From NCBI GenBank assembly GCA_902826695.1, contig CADEFU010000003.1, positions 1-64,000 of the forward strand: 64,000 nt of DNA, read 5' to 3'. The DNA comes from an uncultured Alphaproteobacteria bacterium. Lineage in GTDB: Bacteria; Pseudomonadota; Alphaproteobacteria; Micropepsales; Micropepsaceae. Made by a program: the position numbers and the translations under genes. The notes beneath the pieces are model-generated. The model ran no database searches and was not told the origin of the DNA. It saw nothing but the letters and a program-made list of their open reading frames with translations. How positions within the stretch are numbered: the stretch's first letter is position 1; each line of letters opens with the position of its first letter. Shown in pieces: positions 35,170 to 43,682 of this stretch.

Positions 35170-36930
35170 TTACGAGTTCCACCACTTCTGCCAGGCTTCA
35201 TAGCTGAACCACGAGCCCAACCATGACCAGAAGCCGCCCTCCGACGCCTGCGCGCCGCCGCCAGGCCCGCTTGCAGTCCCCGCAGGTCCGGTCTTCTCGC
35301 CCAAGTCCATCCAGCGCGACCGGAAGATCGAGCGCGGGTTCTCGACATAGTTCAACACATAGGGCTTCACCAGCGTCCGCTCGAACGGATGGAACACTGG
35401 CGCCACCGGCAAGTCGCGCATCATGAGCGCGTGCGCTTGACCGAGCAATTGCCCGCGCTTCGTGCCATCGGGCTCCATGTCGGCGCGTTCCATCAACGAG
35501 TCGAACTCAGGGTTCTTGTACCCTGGATAGTTCTGCTGATCCGTCGAGCTTTGGAACAGGTAGAGCATGTTCTTCGCGTCACTGTAGTCATAGACCCACG
35601 CCGCGTTGGCGGCCTGGTAGTTCTTCGTCTTCAGCGTCGTGTAGTGAACCTGCGCCTCGGTCGGAATGAGTTCGATCGATGCGCCGATTTGCTTCATCAT
35701 CGACTGAATAGCAACCGCCGAGCGCTTGGCATCGGGGTTGTTGACGTAGTTATACGTGAAGCGAAGCGGGTTGCTGGGTCCATACCCCGCGGCCGCGAGA
35801 AGTTGCTTCGCCTCCGCCCGTCGCGCGTCCATCGTCATGTCGGCATAAGGCACTTTCGACGACGCATCGACGCCATCCAGCCCCGGCGGCAACAGCCCGA
35901 CGGCCTCTTTGCCGTAGGCGTTGAAGAACACGTCGCGTGCGATCGACTGACGGTCGATCCCCATGGCGACCGCTTTGCGCACGCGAATGTCGTTGAACGG
36001 CTTCGTCGTCATGTTGAACGTCGTGTACGAGACCGACAGATACGTGAAGCTGCGTGCTTCGTTCGGGATGTTCTCGCGCAGCCACTTCATCTCGGTCAGC
36101 GGCCAGCGATCCTGCATGTCCATCTCACCGGCGCGATAACGCTTCAGCGCCGCCAAGTCGTCCGGCATCGGCAGGAACTGCACGCGGTCGAGCTTCACGT
36201 TTGCCGCGTCATAGAACTTCGGATTCTTGACAAGCGTAATGTGATCGTGCGGCCGCCACTCCAGCAGCATGAACGGTCCGTTCGACACCATGCGCCCAGG
36301 CTTGATCCAGTCGCTCTGATGCTTCTCGACGACGTGCTGCGGAATCGGGAATGAGGTGTAGTGGGTCAGCAATTGCGGCAAGAACGGCGCGGGATGCTCA
36401 AGGTCGATGATCAGCGTATCCGCGCTGGGCGCGGTTACGCCCAGTTGTTCTACCGGAACCTCGCCCTTGTTCACCTTCCGGGCGTTCTTGATCGGGTATA
36501 GAACTTCGCTGTACTCAGCCGCGAACTTCGGATCGAGGATCCGCCGCAACGCAAACACGAAATCGCCGGCAACGACCGGCTTACCGTCCGACCACCTGTG
36601 CGGCCGGATGTGGAAGGTCCAGCGCAGTCCGTCAGCCGACGTCTTCGCATCGTCGGCAGCGCCCAAGATCGGTTGAGCGTCCGCTGCCTCTGTGTAGAGG
36701 CCCATGATCATGTCGCCGATGATGTTGTTCTCCCACGTGCCGCTGGCACGGTGCGGGTCGAGGCTCTTCGGCTCGCCGAAGTTGCCGCGAATGAGTTCCT
36801 TCTCGGCGCGCGCCGGCGCGGCGAACGCGAGGGCTGCAAGAACGATCAAAAAGCTGAGCCAGGCGAGAACTGTCCACCCATCGTTGTGCGCGGCGCGAGC
36901 GCGGGCCTGCGCACGTTTCGGTCTGCTCAT
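35170..36930 (-). CDS. Peptide ABC transporter substrate-binding protein (copy 3 of 3)
   Basis: A 586-residue SBP_bac_5 paralogue and the first gene of the tandem array. The N-terminus is basic and long (MSRPKRAQARARAAHND) before the hydrophobic segment LSFLIVLAALAFAAPARA, then ELIRGNFGEPKSLDPHRASG. The core WTFHIRPHRWSDGKPVVAGDFVFALRRILDP is intact. The last ~28 residues (GAQASEGG plus the aromatic tail) are identical to those of copy 1, though the bodies differ. The ribosome-binding site is GGGAGA before the ATG at 36930. Confidence 0.92.
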   Translation of the reverse strand: MSRPKRAQARARAAHNDGWTVLAWLSFLIVLAALAFAAPARAEKELIRGNFGEPKSLDPHRASGTWENNIIGDMIMGLYTEAADAQPILGAADDAKTSADGLRWTFHIRPHRWSDGKPVVAGDFVFALRRILDPKFAAEYSEVLYPIKNARKVNKGEVPVEQLGVTAPSADTLIIDLEHPAPFLPQLLTHYTSFPIPQHVVEKHQSDWIKPGRMVSNGPFMLLEWRPHDHITLVKNPKFYDAANVKLDRVQFLPMPDDLAALKRYRAGEMDMQDRWPLTEMKWLRENIPNEARSFTYLSVSYTTFNMTTKPFNDIRVRKAVAMGIDRQSIARDVFFNAYGKEAVGLLPPGLDGVDASSKVPYADMTMDARRAEAKQLLAAAGYGPSNPLRFTYNYVNNPDAKRSAVAIQSMMKQIGASIELIPTEAQVHYTTLKTKNYQAANAAWVYDYSDAKNMLYLFQSSTDQQNYPGYKNPEFDSLMERADMEPDGTKRGQLLGQAHALMMRDLPVAPVFHPFERTLVKPYVLNYVENPRSIFRSRWMDLGEKTGPAGTASGPGGGAQASEGGFWSWLGSWFSYEAWQKWWNS

Positions 36931-37156
36931 TCGATGATCTCCCTAAAGTCTACCCATGTGAGGCGAAAGCCTGGGTTTGTGTCTCTGAACGTTTCCTGAA
37001 CCGGCCGCAACGGCAGAATCAGCGGGGGTTCCCCGAGCTAAATTGCAGTTGGGCCATGCCGCCAAGTCATGTAGCTATATAGCCTGAGGATAGGGCAGGG
37101 CGAGCGGGTGGGGCACCCGTGACCTCATGTCCCTGTTATGTTCTGGGTGAGGTACC

Positions 37157-37714
37157 ATGCGCGCCATTCTGCTTCTTTCCGCTGCCGTCCTAGTCGCCAT
37201 TCCCGTGCAGGCTGATCCCGCGCGCGACGCACTCGCCGAGGTCGCAAAGTGCGCCGACATTGCTGCGGCGACTGAGCGGCTGGCCTGCTATGACAAGGCC
37301 GCCGGCACCGCCAAGACTGCGATGGCCGCCGCCCCCGTCCAGCAAGCCGCCGTGGAGCCGGAAAGCGAGGGCGGCGTGCTCGAATGGTTCGGCCTCTCCG
37401 AACGCAAGCCCGTTGTGAAGGCTGAGGATTTCGGCAAACCGCCGGCTCCTGTGGAGGCCAAGCAAGATGGCCCCAAGGAAATCACCGAAATTTCCTCGAC
37501 TGTCATCGAGTTTGCGAAGAACGCGTACGGCAAATCGCTGTTCGTTCTTGAGAACGGCCAAATCTGGAAGCAGGTCGAGGGCGATACGGTGGACGTGCGT
37601 CCGCCGCGGCCGGACGAACCCATGAAGGTGAAGATCGAAAAGGCATTCATGGGCAGCTTCTCGCTGTCCGTCGACGGTCGCAACGGCATCGTCAAAGTCC
37701 GCCGGGTAAAATAG
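37157..37714 (+). CDS. Exported protein, unknown function (C-x15-C-Y-D N-terminus)
   Basis: A 185-residue protein with a signal peptide (AILLLSAAVLVAIPVQA). The mature N-terminus ALAEVAKCADIAAATERLACYDKAAG carries the Cys...RLxCYD pattern found at the start of many small exported proteobacterial proteins (for example the TagO/VasI type). The C-terminal ~90 residues (ITEISSTVIEFAKNAYGKSLFVLENGQIWKQV...FSLSVDGRNGIVKVRRV) look like a small beta-barrel. Specific function is unknown. It interrupts the minus-strand opp/SBP region and ends 1 nt before the oppF stop. Confidence 0.75.
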   Translation: MRAILLLSAAVLVAIPVQADPARDALAEVAKCADIAAATERLACYDKAAGTAKTAMAAAPVQQAAVEPESEGGVLEWFGLSERKPVVKAEDFGKPPAPVEAKQDGPKEITEISSTVIEFAKNAYGKSLFVLENGQIWKQVEGDTVDVRPPRPDEPMKVKIEKAFMGSFSLSVDGRNGIVKVRRVK

Positions 37715-37715
37715 C

Positions 37716-38699
37716 TCAGCTCGGGAAGTGGCAGGCCACAATCTGGCCTGGGGCGCCGCCTCGTGAATCGAGCCCCGGCACTTCGCGCGCGCACTTGGCC
37801 TGCGCGATAGGGCAGCGTGTCCGGAACACGCAACCCGACGGCGGGTTCATCGGTGAAGGCAAATCGCCCTCAAGCAGAATGCGCTTCTTCGCCCGCTCGA
37901 CCGCTGGATCGGGAACCGGCGCCGCCGACAGCAGCGCCTGCGTATAGGGATGACGCGGCTTCGTGAGCAGCGTTTGCCCATCGGCGAGCTCCATCACTTT
38001 TCCGAGATAAAGCACAAGCACGCGATGGCTGACGTGCCGCACGACCGCAAGGTCGTGGCTGATGAAGATCAAAGCAACGCCTGTCTCCCGCTGGAGGTCC
38101 GCCAGCAGGTTGATGATCTGCGCCCGGATCGACACGTCCAGCGACGAAACCGGCTCGTCCGCCACGATCAGCTTCGGCCGCAAAATCATCGCTCGCGCAA
38201 TGCCGATGCGCTGGTTCTGTCCGCCCGAGAACTCGTGCGGATAGCGGTTGATCATTTCCGGCAGCAGCCCGACCTGCCGCATGATCTCCTGAACGCGTCG
38301 CTTGCGCACTTCTTTCGCCAAGCCCGGCTCGAACGTATCGAGCGGCTCGGCGATGATGTCGCCCGCCGTCATGCGCGGGTTCAAACTGGCGAGCGGATCT
38401 TGAAACACGATCTGCATTTCGCGCCGATGGCCCTTCATCTGCGCGCGCGAGTGCCCGGCGATATTCTTACCCAGCCACGCAACGCGCCCGGCCGTTGGCT
38501 TGATCAGTTGCAACACCGCCCGCCCGATCGTCGATTTGCCCGAACCGGACTCACCCACGATACCCAGCGTCTCGCCCGCGAACACGTCGAACGAAACGCC
38601 GTCCACGGCTTTGAGCGCGCGCTTGGGTTTGAACAGGCCGCCGCCCACCGGGAAGTGGACCTTCAAATCCTTGACCGAAAGAATGGGCTCGCCGCTCAT
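37716..38699 (-). CDS. oppF: Oligopeptide/dipeptide ABC transporter ATP-binding protein OppF
   Basis: The product is 327 residues with Walker A GESGSGKST, Q-loop VFQDPLASLNPRMT, signature FSGGQNQRIGIARAM, Walker B LIVADEPVSSLD and H-loop ISHDLAVVRHVSHRVLVLYLGKVMEL. The C-terminal PPSGCVFRTRCPIAQAKCA is the cysteine-containing OppD/F tail. The ATG overlaps the stop of oppD (ATGA). Last gene of oppBCDF. It energises peptide uptake at the inner membrane. Confidence 0.95.
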   Translation of the reverse strand: MSGEPILSVKDLKVHFPVGGGLFKPKRALKAVDGVSFDVFAGETLGIVGESGSGKSTIGRAVLQLIKPTAGRVAWLGKNIAGHSRAQMKGHRREMQIVFQDPLASLNPRMTAGDIIAEPLDTFEPGLAKEVRKRRVQEIMRQVGLLPEMINRYPHEFSGGQNQRIGIARAMILRPKLIVADEPVSSLDVSIRAQIINLLADLQRETGVALIFISHDLAVVRHVSHRVLVLYLGKVMELADGQTLLTKPRHPYTQALLSAAPVPDPAVERAKKRILLEGDLPSPMNPPSGCVFRTRCPIAQAKCAREVPGLDSRGGAPGQIVACHFPS

Positions 38700-39685
38700 C
38701 GGACGGCCTCACCATTGGCGTCGAAACCCTTCAAGTGGCACGACTTCGCGCGCCCGGGCGCGAACGCGACAAGTTTCGGCCGCTCGATGATGCACCGATC
38801 GAACACGTGCCCGCATCGCTCCTGAAACGTGCAGCCCGTCGGCAGTTGCTGCAGGTTCGGCGGCTGTCCCGGGATGGCAGTCAGCCGGTCTTCTTCCGGC
38901 CGGTCGAGCCGCGGGATCGAAGCCACAAGCCCGCGCGAATAAGGATGCTGCGGTTCGTGGAAGATCTCATCGACCGATCCCTTTTCGCAGAACTCGCCCG
39001 CGTACATCACCATCACGCGGTTACACAGCCCCGCGACCACGCCAAGATCGTGCGTGATCATGATGACCGACATGTTCCCTTGTGCACGCAACTCCTGCAG
39101 CAACTCCAGAATCTGGGCCTGCACCGTCACGTCGAGAGCGGTGGAAGGTTCGTCAGCAATCAAAAGCTCCGGCTCGCAAACGAGCGCCATGGCAATCATC
39201 ACGCGCTGGCGCATGCCGCCTGAGAACTCGTGCGGAAACTGATCGAGCCTGCGCTTGGCATCGGGAATCTTCACCCGGTCCAGCATCTGAAGGGCACGCG
39301 CCCGCGCGTCGCGCTCGCTCATTCCCTTGTGCAGCACCAGCACTTCTGTGAGCTGCCGGCTGATTCGCAAATGCGGCGTGAGCGACGTCATCGGGTCTTG
39401 GAAGATCATTGTCATCTTCGACCCGCGGATCTTATTGAGCTTATCGGTCTTCATGCCGAGCAGTTCGTCGCCCTTGAACTTCACGCTGCCCGTGGCTTTG
39501 CCGTTCGACGCAAGCAGGCCCATCACCGCCATGAACGTCTGGCTCTTGCCGGAGCCGGATTCGCCCACGATCCCGACGCATTCGCCCTTTTCGATTTCGA
39601 AGTTCACACCGTTGACGGCCGCCACCGCGCCCTCAGGCGTCGCAAAACGAACGCTCAAATCTTTGACCGAAAGGATCGAGCTCAT
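38696..39685 (-). CDS. oppD: Oligopeptide/dipeptide ABC transporter ATP-binding protein OppD
   Basis: The product is 329 residues with Walker A GESGSGKSQ, Q-loop IFQDPMTSLTPHLRISRQL, signature FSGGMRQRVMIAMAL, Walker B LLIADEPSTALD and ITHDLGVVAGLCNRVMVMYAGEFCE. The C-terminal tail PTGCTFQERCGHVFDRC fits OppD. One detail differs from the common Walker A: Gln follows the catalytic Lys where Ser/Thr is usual (GKSQTFMAVMGL keeps Ser just after Lys, so nucleotide binding should be intact). The gene starts directly at the stop of oppC and overlaps oppF by 4 bp. Confidence 0.95.
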   Translation of the reverse strand: MSSILSVKDLSVRFATPEGAVAAVNGVNFEIEKGECVGIVGESGSGKSQTFMAVMGLLASNGKATGSVKFKGDELLGMKTDKLNKIRGSKMTMIFQDPMTSLTPHLRISRQLTEVLVLHKGMSERDARARALQMLDRVKIPDAKRRLDQFPHEFSGGMRQRVMIAMALVCEPELLIADEPSTALDVTVQAQILELLQELRAQGNMSVIMITHDLGVVAGLCNRVMVMYAGEFCEKGSVDEIFHEPQHPYSRGLVASIPRLDRPEEDRLTAIPGQPPNLQQLPTGCTFQERCGHVFDRCIIERPKLVAFAPGRAKSCHLKGFDANGEAVR

Positions 39686-40672
39686 CTAACGATCCTTCGG
39701 GTCGAGCGCGTCGCGCAGACCATCGCCGATAAAGTTGAAGCAAAACAGCGTCACCGCCATGAAGAACGCCGGAAACAGCAGCATCCACGGATAGGATTCC
39801 ATCTGGTCCTTACCGTCCGAAATCAGCACGCCCCACGACGTGTACGGCTCCTGAACGCCAAGCCCCAAGAAGCTCAGGAAGCTCTCGACGAGAATGACCG
39901 CGGGCACAGTCAACGTCACGTACACGATCACCGGCCCGATCACGTTCGGCAGAATGTGCCGCCGGATGATCGCTGAGGTGGGCACGCCCGACGCCTCTGC
40001 CGCCTCGATATACTCTTTGCGTTTGATCGACAGTGTCTGCCCGCGCACGATCCGCGCCATGGTCAGCCACTCGACGGCCCCGATGGCGACGAACATCAAG
40101 ATGAAGTTCCGCCCGAACATCACGACCAGAATGATCACGAAGAAGATGAACGGCAGCGCATACATGATGTCCACAAACCGCATCATGTAATTGTCCCAGC
40201 GCCCGCCGAGGAACCCTGCGGTCGCGCCGTAAAGCACGCCGATCAGAAGAGCGACCATCGTCGCCACAAACCCGATCGCAAGCGACACCTGCCCGCCAAG
40301 CATCACGCGCACGAAGAGATCGCGCCCGTTCGCATCGGTGCCGAACAAATGCCCTTTCCCCACCGCCGTCGGACAAATCTCAGCCTGACTGCCGAACAAC
40401 CCCGTCATCCCGAGGTAGTCGGGCGGCGGACACGAAACGCGATCGATATAGGTCTTGTCGTACTCGTGCTGCCAAAGCGGGGGCAGAATCTGCACTTTGT
40501 TCATGCCGTCGTCGTAGGCAATGCCCGGGAACAAAATCGAAATCGCCGCGACGATGGCCAGGACGAACATCGACGTCACCGCGGCCTTGTTCGCAAACAG
40601 CCGCCGCCGTGCGTCATCCCAAAGCGAACGCCCTTGAATCTCGTGTCCAGAAGGTACGCTGAGCCCCGCCAT
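39686..40672 (-). CDS. oppC: Oligopeptide ABC transporter permease OppC
   Basis: A 328-residue inner-membrane permease. It has N-terminal helix 1 (AAVTSMFVLAIVAAISILFPG), then an enlarged periplasmic loop of about 70 residues with two cysteines (DRVSCPPPDYLG, AEICPTAVG), then HLFGTDANGRDLFVRVMLGGQVSLAIGFVATMVALLIGVLYGATAG. The coupling EAA-like region is YIEAAEASGVPTSAIIRRHILPNVIGP. The end FNFIGDGLRDALDPKDR is the canonical OppC/DppC C-terminus. It overlaps oppB by 1 bp. Confidence 0.95.
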   Translation of the reverse strand: MAGLSVPSGHEIQGRSLWDDARRRLFANKAAVTSMFVLAIVAAISILFPGIAYDDGMNKVQILPPLWQHEYDKTYIDRVSCPPPDYLGMTGLFGSQAEICPTAVGKGHLFGTDANGRDLFVRVMLGGQVSLAIGFVATMVALLIGVLYGATAGFLGGRWDNYMMRFVDIMYALPFIFFVIILVVMFGRNFILMFVAIGAVEWLTMARIVRGQTLSIKRKEYIEAAEASGVPTSAIIRRHILPNVIGPVIVYVTLTVPAVILVESFLSFLGLGVQEPYTSWGVLISDGKDQMESYPWMLLFPAFFMAVTLFCFNFIGDGLRDALDPKDR

Positions 40673-41727
40673 CAGTCGTACCTCACCTTCGGGTCAAGCA
40701 GTCCGTAAAGCACGTCCGCGACAAGGTTGAGCACGATCACCAAGGACGCATAGAGAATGACCACCCCCATCACCAGCGTATAGTCGCGCTGCAATGCGCC
40801 GTTGATGAAGTGCTTGCCGATCCCCGGCAGCTGGAAAATCTGCTCGACCACGAGAGAGCCCGTCACGATCCCGGCTGTTGCCGGCCCCAAGTAGCTGACC
40901 AGCGGCAGCAACGCCGCCCGCATGGCATGCCTTTGAATGACGAGCCGCTCCGGCAGGCCCTTCGCGCGCGCCGTGCGCACATAGTTCGACCGCAACACCT
41001 CGATCATGCCGCCACGCGTCAGGCGCGAAATGATTGCGATCTGCGGCAGCGCGAGCGCGATAACGGGCAGGATCAAGTTCGGGAACGCGCCGTCGTTCCA
41101 CCCGCCGACCGGCAGCCATCCCAAGTGAACACCGAGGATCAGCGTCAAGATCGGTGCCATGACGAACACGGGGATCGTGATACCGACCATCGCCATCGTC
41201 ATCACGCCATAGTCGGCGAGCTTGTTCTGCCGAAGCGCCGCCGTCGTGCCGAGAAACATGCCCACGATCGTCGCGATGAAGATCGCCGCAACGCCGATAA
41301 GCGCGCTCACTGGCGCACCGTCGGCGATCAATTCCGCGACCGTCCAATCCTTGTATTTGAAAGACGGTCCAAAATCGCCGCCCAACAGTTTGCCGAAATA
41401 CCCGCCAAGGCAGCGCACCCGACGGTCGCCCTTGTCGAAGTAGTTGCCGTCCCTGAACGTCAATTCCTTGGCCGCCAGCGCCGCTGCGTCCGGCGTACCC
41501 GAAAACTGCGCGCTACAGACAAACGTGTTCACATCCAAGAACTGCTGGAGCAACGGCTTGTCGAGATCGTACGCGGCCAGAACGTTCTTTTCGATTTCCG
41601 GGGGCAGCTTGCGCTCTTGGTCGAACGGACCACCCGGCGCGACGCGCATCATGAAGAACGCCATCGCGATGATGATAATGAGAGTCGGGATAGCGCCGAT
41701 CAGCCGCCGAACGATGAACCGCAACAT
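40672..41727 (-). CDS. oppB: Oligopeptide ABC transporter permease OppB
   Basis: A 351-residue permease, longer than typical OppB (~306). The N-terminus MLRFIVRRLIGAIPTLIIIIAMAFFMMRVAPGGPFD is canonical. An insertion of about 50 residues in the first periplasmic loop carries two cysteines (NTFVCSAQF, RRVRCLGGYFG). The rest is typical: LGTTAALRQNKLADYGVMTMAMVGITIPVFVMAPIL, the EAA-like YVRTARAKGLPERLVIQRHAMRAALLP, and the end YGLLDPKVRYD. First gene of oppBCDF, which has no binding-protein gene of its own; the three paralogues at 31.7-36.9 kb are the likely partners. Confidence 0.95.
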   Translation of the reverse strand: MLRFIVRRLIGAIPTLIIIIAMAFFMMRVAPGGPFDQERKLPPEIEKNVLAAYDLDKPLLQQFLDVNTFVCSAQFSGTPDAAALAAKELTFRDGNYFDKGDRRVRCLGGYFGKLLGGDFGPSFKYKDWTVAELIADGAPVSALIGVAAIFIATIVGMFLGTTAALRQNKLADYGVMTMAMVGITIPVFVMAPILTLILGVHLGWLPVGGWNDGAFPNLILPVIALALPQIAIISRLTRGGMIEVLRSNYVRTARAKGLPERLVIQRHAMRAALLPLVSYLGPATAGIVTGSLVVEQIFQLPGIGKHFINGALQRDYTLVMGVVILYASLVIVLNLVADVLYGLLDPKVRYD

Positions 41728-41863
41728 TCTGGACGCCGAATCCCCGTCGAGAGAAGACGCACCCTATCGGCCCCGAACCGAAAGCGCGCGGCTGAAACTC
41801 GAACGGCTTCAAGCCAAAGTCAATGTGGCTCTTACGCCAGTAACGTTGATTTTATGAGTAAGA

Positions 41864-42256
41864 TCAACGCTTTGCTCGCTCGCTTTGAGGGCGCTTTGCG
41901 CGCGCGTTGGGAGCCGTGGCGCTGTCTACCTTTACAGCCTCAAAGTGACTAAACGCCTTGCCGGCCTCTTTCACGGCTGACAACGGTACAAAGTCGGCAA
42001 CCGCCGCGAGCCTCTTCCACACCGTGCGGATCGCTTCGTGCTGATGTGCTTCGTCGGCCGCACGCGCCGACACCCACTCGAATATCTCGAGCAGCGTCCC
42101 ATCGGAGCGTGCCCGAAGCAGGATCGTTGGCGTCGAGGTGATCAGTTGGGCCGCGTGCAGTGTCGCCTGGTGCTCGCGCACAAGCTTGCGCAGCGCGTGC
42201 GCTTGTCCGGGCTTGGGCCGGTACGCGGCTATGACGGTCTCGCTGCGAAGGGGCAT
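41864..42256 (-). CDS. ABM-like (dimeric alpha/beta barrel) small protein
   Basis: About 130 residues. SETVIAAYRPKPGQAHALRKLVREHQATLHAAQLI...PTILLRARSDGTLLEIFEWVS...HEAIRTVWKRLAAVADFVPL resembles an antibiotic-biosynthesis-monooxygenase-type ferredoxin-like fold, with a basic C-terminal tail. No catalytic residues can be named. The start is uncertain: ATG 42256 fits where the fold begins, while GTG 42316, with AGAGAG upstream, would add 20 residues of low coding quality. No operon partner. Confidence 0.5.
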   Translation of the reverse strand: MPLRSETVIAAYRPKPGQAHALRKLVREHQATLHAAQLITSTPTILLRARSDGTLLEIFEWVSARAADEAHQHEAIRTVWKRLAAVADFVPLSAVKEAGKAFSHFEAVKVDSATAPNARAKRPQSERAKR

Positions 42257-42519
42257 TCGTGAACTCGTAGGTGCACTGGGTACGCGACCTAACCATCGCA
42301 GGCGCATGGGTGCCACATGCTCTCTGTTGTGAGACAGGTGCTGCGCCCACGTTCGGTTGCGATCTCATGCGAAAGGCTTACCCCTTACGCAATGTGGTGA
42401 CAGTTTAGACAGGGTGCGCGCCCAGGCAGCGCCTCACGCATCGACCGTGCAAGGCCGGCTCGCCCCACGTCTTCCGGAACATGAAATACGTGTAATCCGG
42501 TGCCCGCAGGAATCCAACG
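42257..42519. other. 263-bp intergenic region, no supported gene
   Basis: This lies between the ABM-like gene and the stop of the Gfo/Idh/MocA gene. Short frames are open here on both strands but lack ribosome-binding sites. No hairpin terminator or RNA gene is evident. Confidence 0.5.
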
Positions 42520-43632
42520 TCACGATCCGAGTTCGCTGATCGCTACGGCACGCTTCTCTTTCGCGGAGATCTCCGCGGCCATGCCCATGATCACGGCCCA
42601 GTAGCCGTCCTCTGCGGTAACATCGACCGGTCCACCATGAAGCACCGCGCGCAGGAACGCCTGGTGCTGATAGTAGCTCGCCCCATGATGTGTGCCCGCA
42701 CGCAGCGCCGTGTCATCGACCGCGACATGCGTCGTGACGGGATTCTTGGGCGAGCGCGGCGAGAACACCAAATTGCCGTCCGGAATGAGCACCTCGAGCT
42801 TGCCTGTGTCGCCGACGGCCGCGATCTCTTCCTGGTTCTTCGATCCCTCCGCGAACATGCAAAGGTCCAACATAGCCCGCACGCCGTTGTCGAAATCGAC
42901 GATCGTGTACGAGTTGTCGATGATATCAGGCTTCTTGCCGTCATAGCGCTCGTCCAGATGGTTCACATCCATCGCACCCGAGCAGTAAACCCGCACTGGC
43001 TTCGCCTTCACGATCAACCGCATAAGGTCGAAGAAGTGGCAGCACTTCTCGACCATCGTGCCGCCGGTATTCTTCGAAAACCGGTTCCAGTCGCCGACCT
43101 TCTTCAGGAACGGAAACCGATGCTCGCGAATGGCTAGCATCGTCAGTCGCCCGATCTTGCCCGCCGCTATCTCCTCGATGAACCGCGCCGCTGGCGGCAT
43201 GTAGCGGTACTCCATCCCGACCCAAAACACGCCCTTGTGTTTCTTGGCCAGCGCATGGATCTCGCGCACGTCCTCGATCGTCGTGGCGAGCGGCTTCTCG
43301 CACAGCACATGCTTGCCCGAAGCAATCACATCGCGCAGAACCTCGGCATGCGTAAAGTTCGGCGACGAAATCAAAACCGCATCGATCGCGGGATCGCCCA
43401 GCATCGCGGCCCGGTCCGGATAGACCTTCACCTGGTCCTTAAGCCCATCTCCCAAGAACGCTTGCGCCACTTGAATGGACTGCGGCACCGGGTCGGTGAT
43501 CCCTGCAATCTCGGCTTCCGGCATCAGCTTCAAGTTATTGATGTGCTCATAGCCCATCATCCCCGTCCCGATGAGCCCGTACCGAAGCTTCGCCACGTCG
43601 CGTCCTCTTGCTGCCGAAGGCACCATTGCCAC
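42520..43632 (-). CDS. Gfo/Idh/MocA family oxidoreductase
   Basis: The product is 370 residues. The N-terminal Rossmann fold has LRYGLIGTGMMGYEHINNL (NAD(P) loop), and the family motif CEKPLATTIEDV supplies the EKP lysine. WVGMEYRYMPPAARFIEEI and GGTMVEKCCHFFDLMRLI are characteristic of the substrate side, with the HFFD His/Asp region. It would oxidise or reduce a sugar or inositol-type substrate. The GTG at 43632 is well placed after GGGGGC; an ATG two codons later is the alternative. Its start is 50 bp from the divergent aldo-keto reductase gene, suggesting shared control. Confidence 0.9.
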   Translation of the reverse strand: MAMVPSAARGRDVAKLRYGLIGTGMMGYEHINNLKLMPEAEIAGITDPVPQSIQVAQAFLGDGLKDQVKVYPDRAAMLGDPAIDAVLISSPNFTHAEVLRDVIASGKHVLCEKPLATTIEDVREIHALAKKHKGVFWVGMEYRYMPPAARFIEEIAAGKIGRLTMLAIREHRFPFLKKVGDWNRFSKNTGGTMVEKCCHFFDLMRLIVKAKPVRVYCSGAMDVNHLDERYDGKKPDIIDNSYTIVDFDNGVRAMLDLCMFAEGSKNQEEIAAVGDTGKLEVLIPDGNLVFSPRSPKNPVTTHVAVDDTALRAGTHHGASYYQHQAFLRAVLHGGPVDVTAEDGYWAVIMGMAAEISAKEKRAVAISELGS

Positions 43633-43682
43633 GCGTCAGCCCCCTTGTGAAGCACGATGATGTTGCCTCAAATGCGCCGATC

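Noticed and set aside
36931-37156. Possible small RNA or riboswitch upstream of the third binding-protein gene
   Set aside because: Only short hairpins (for example CGGGTG-GGG-CACCCG) are visible; no known riboswitch core is recognised.
42385-42519. Open frame of 44 codons after the TGA of the Gfo/Idh/MocA gene, ending with a CxxCH-like stretch
   Set aside because: The oxidoreductase is full length without it, no selenocysteine-type element is seen, and short open frames are expected at this GC content.
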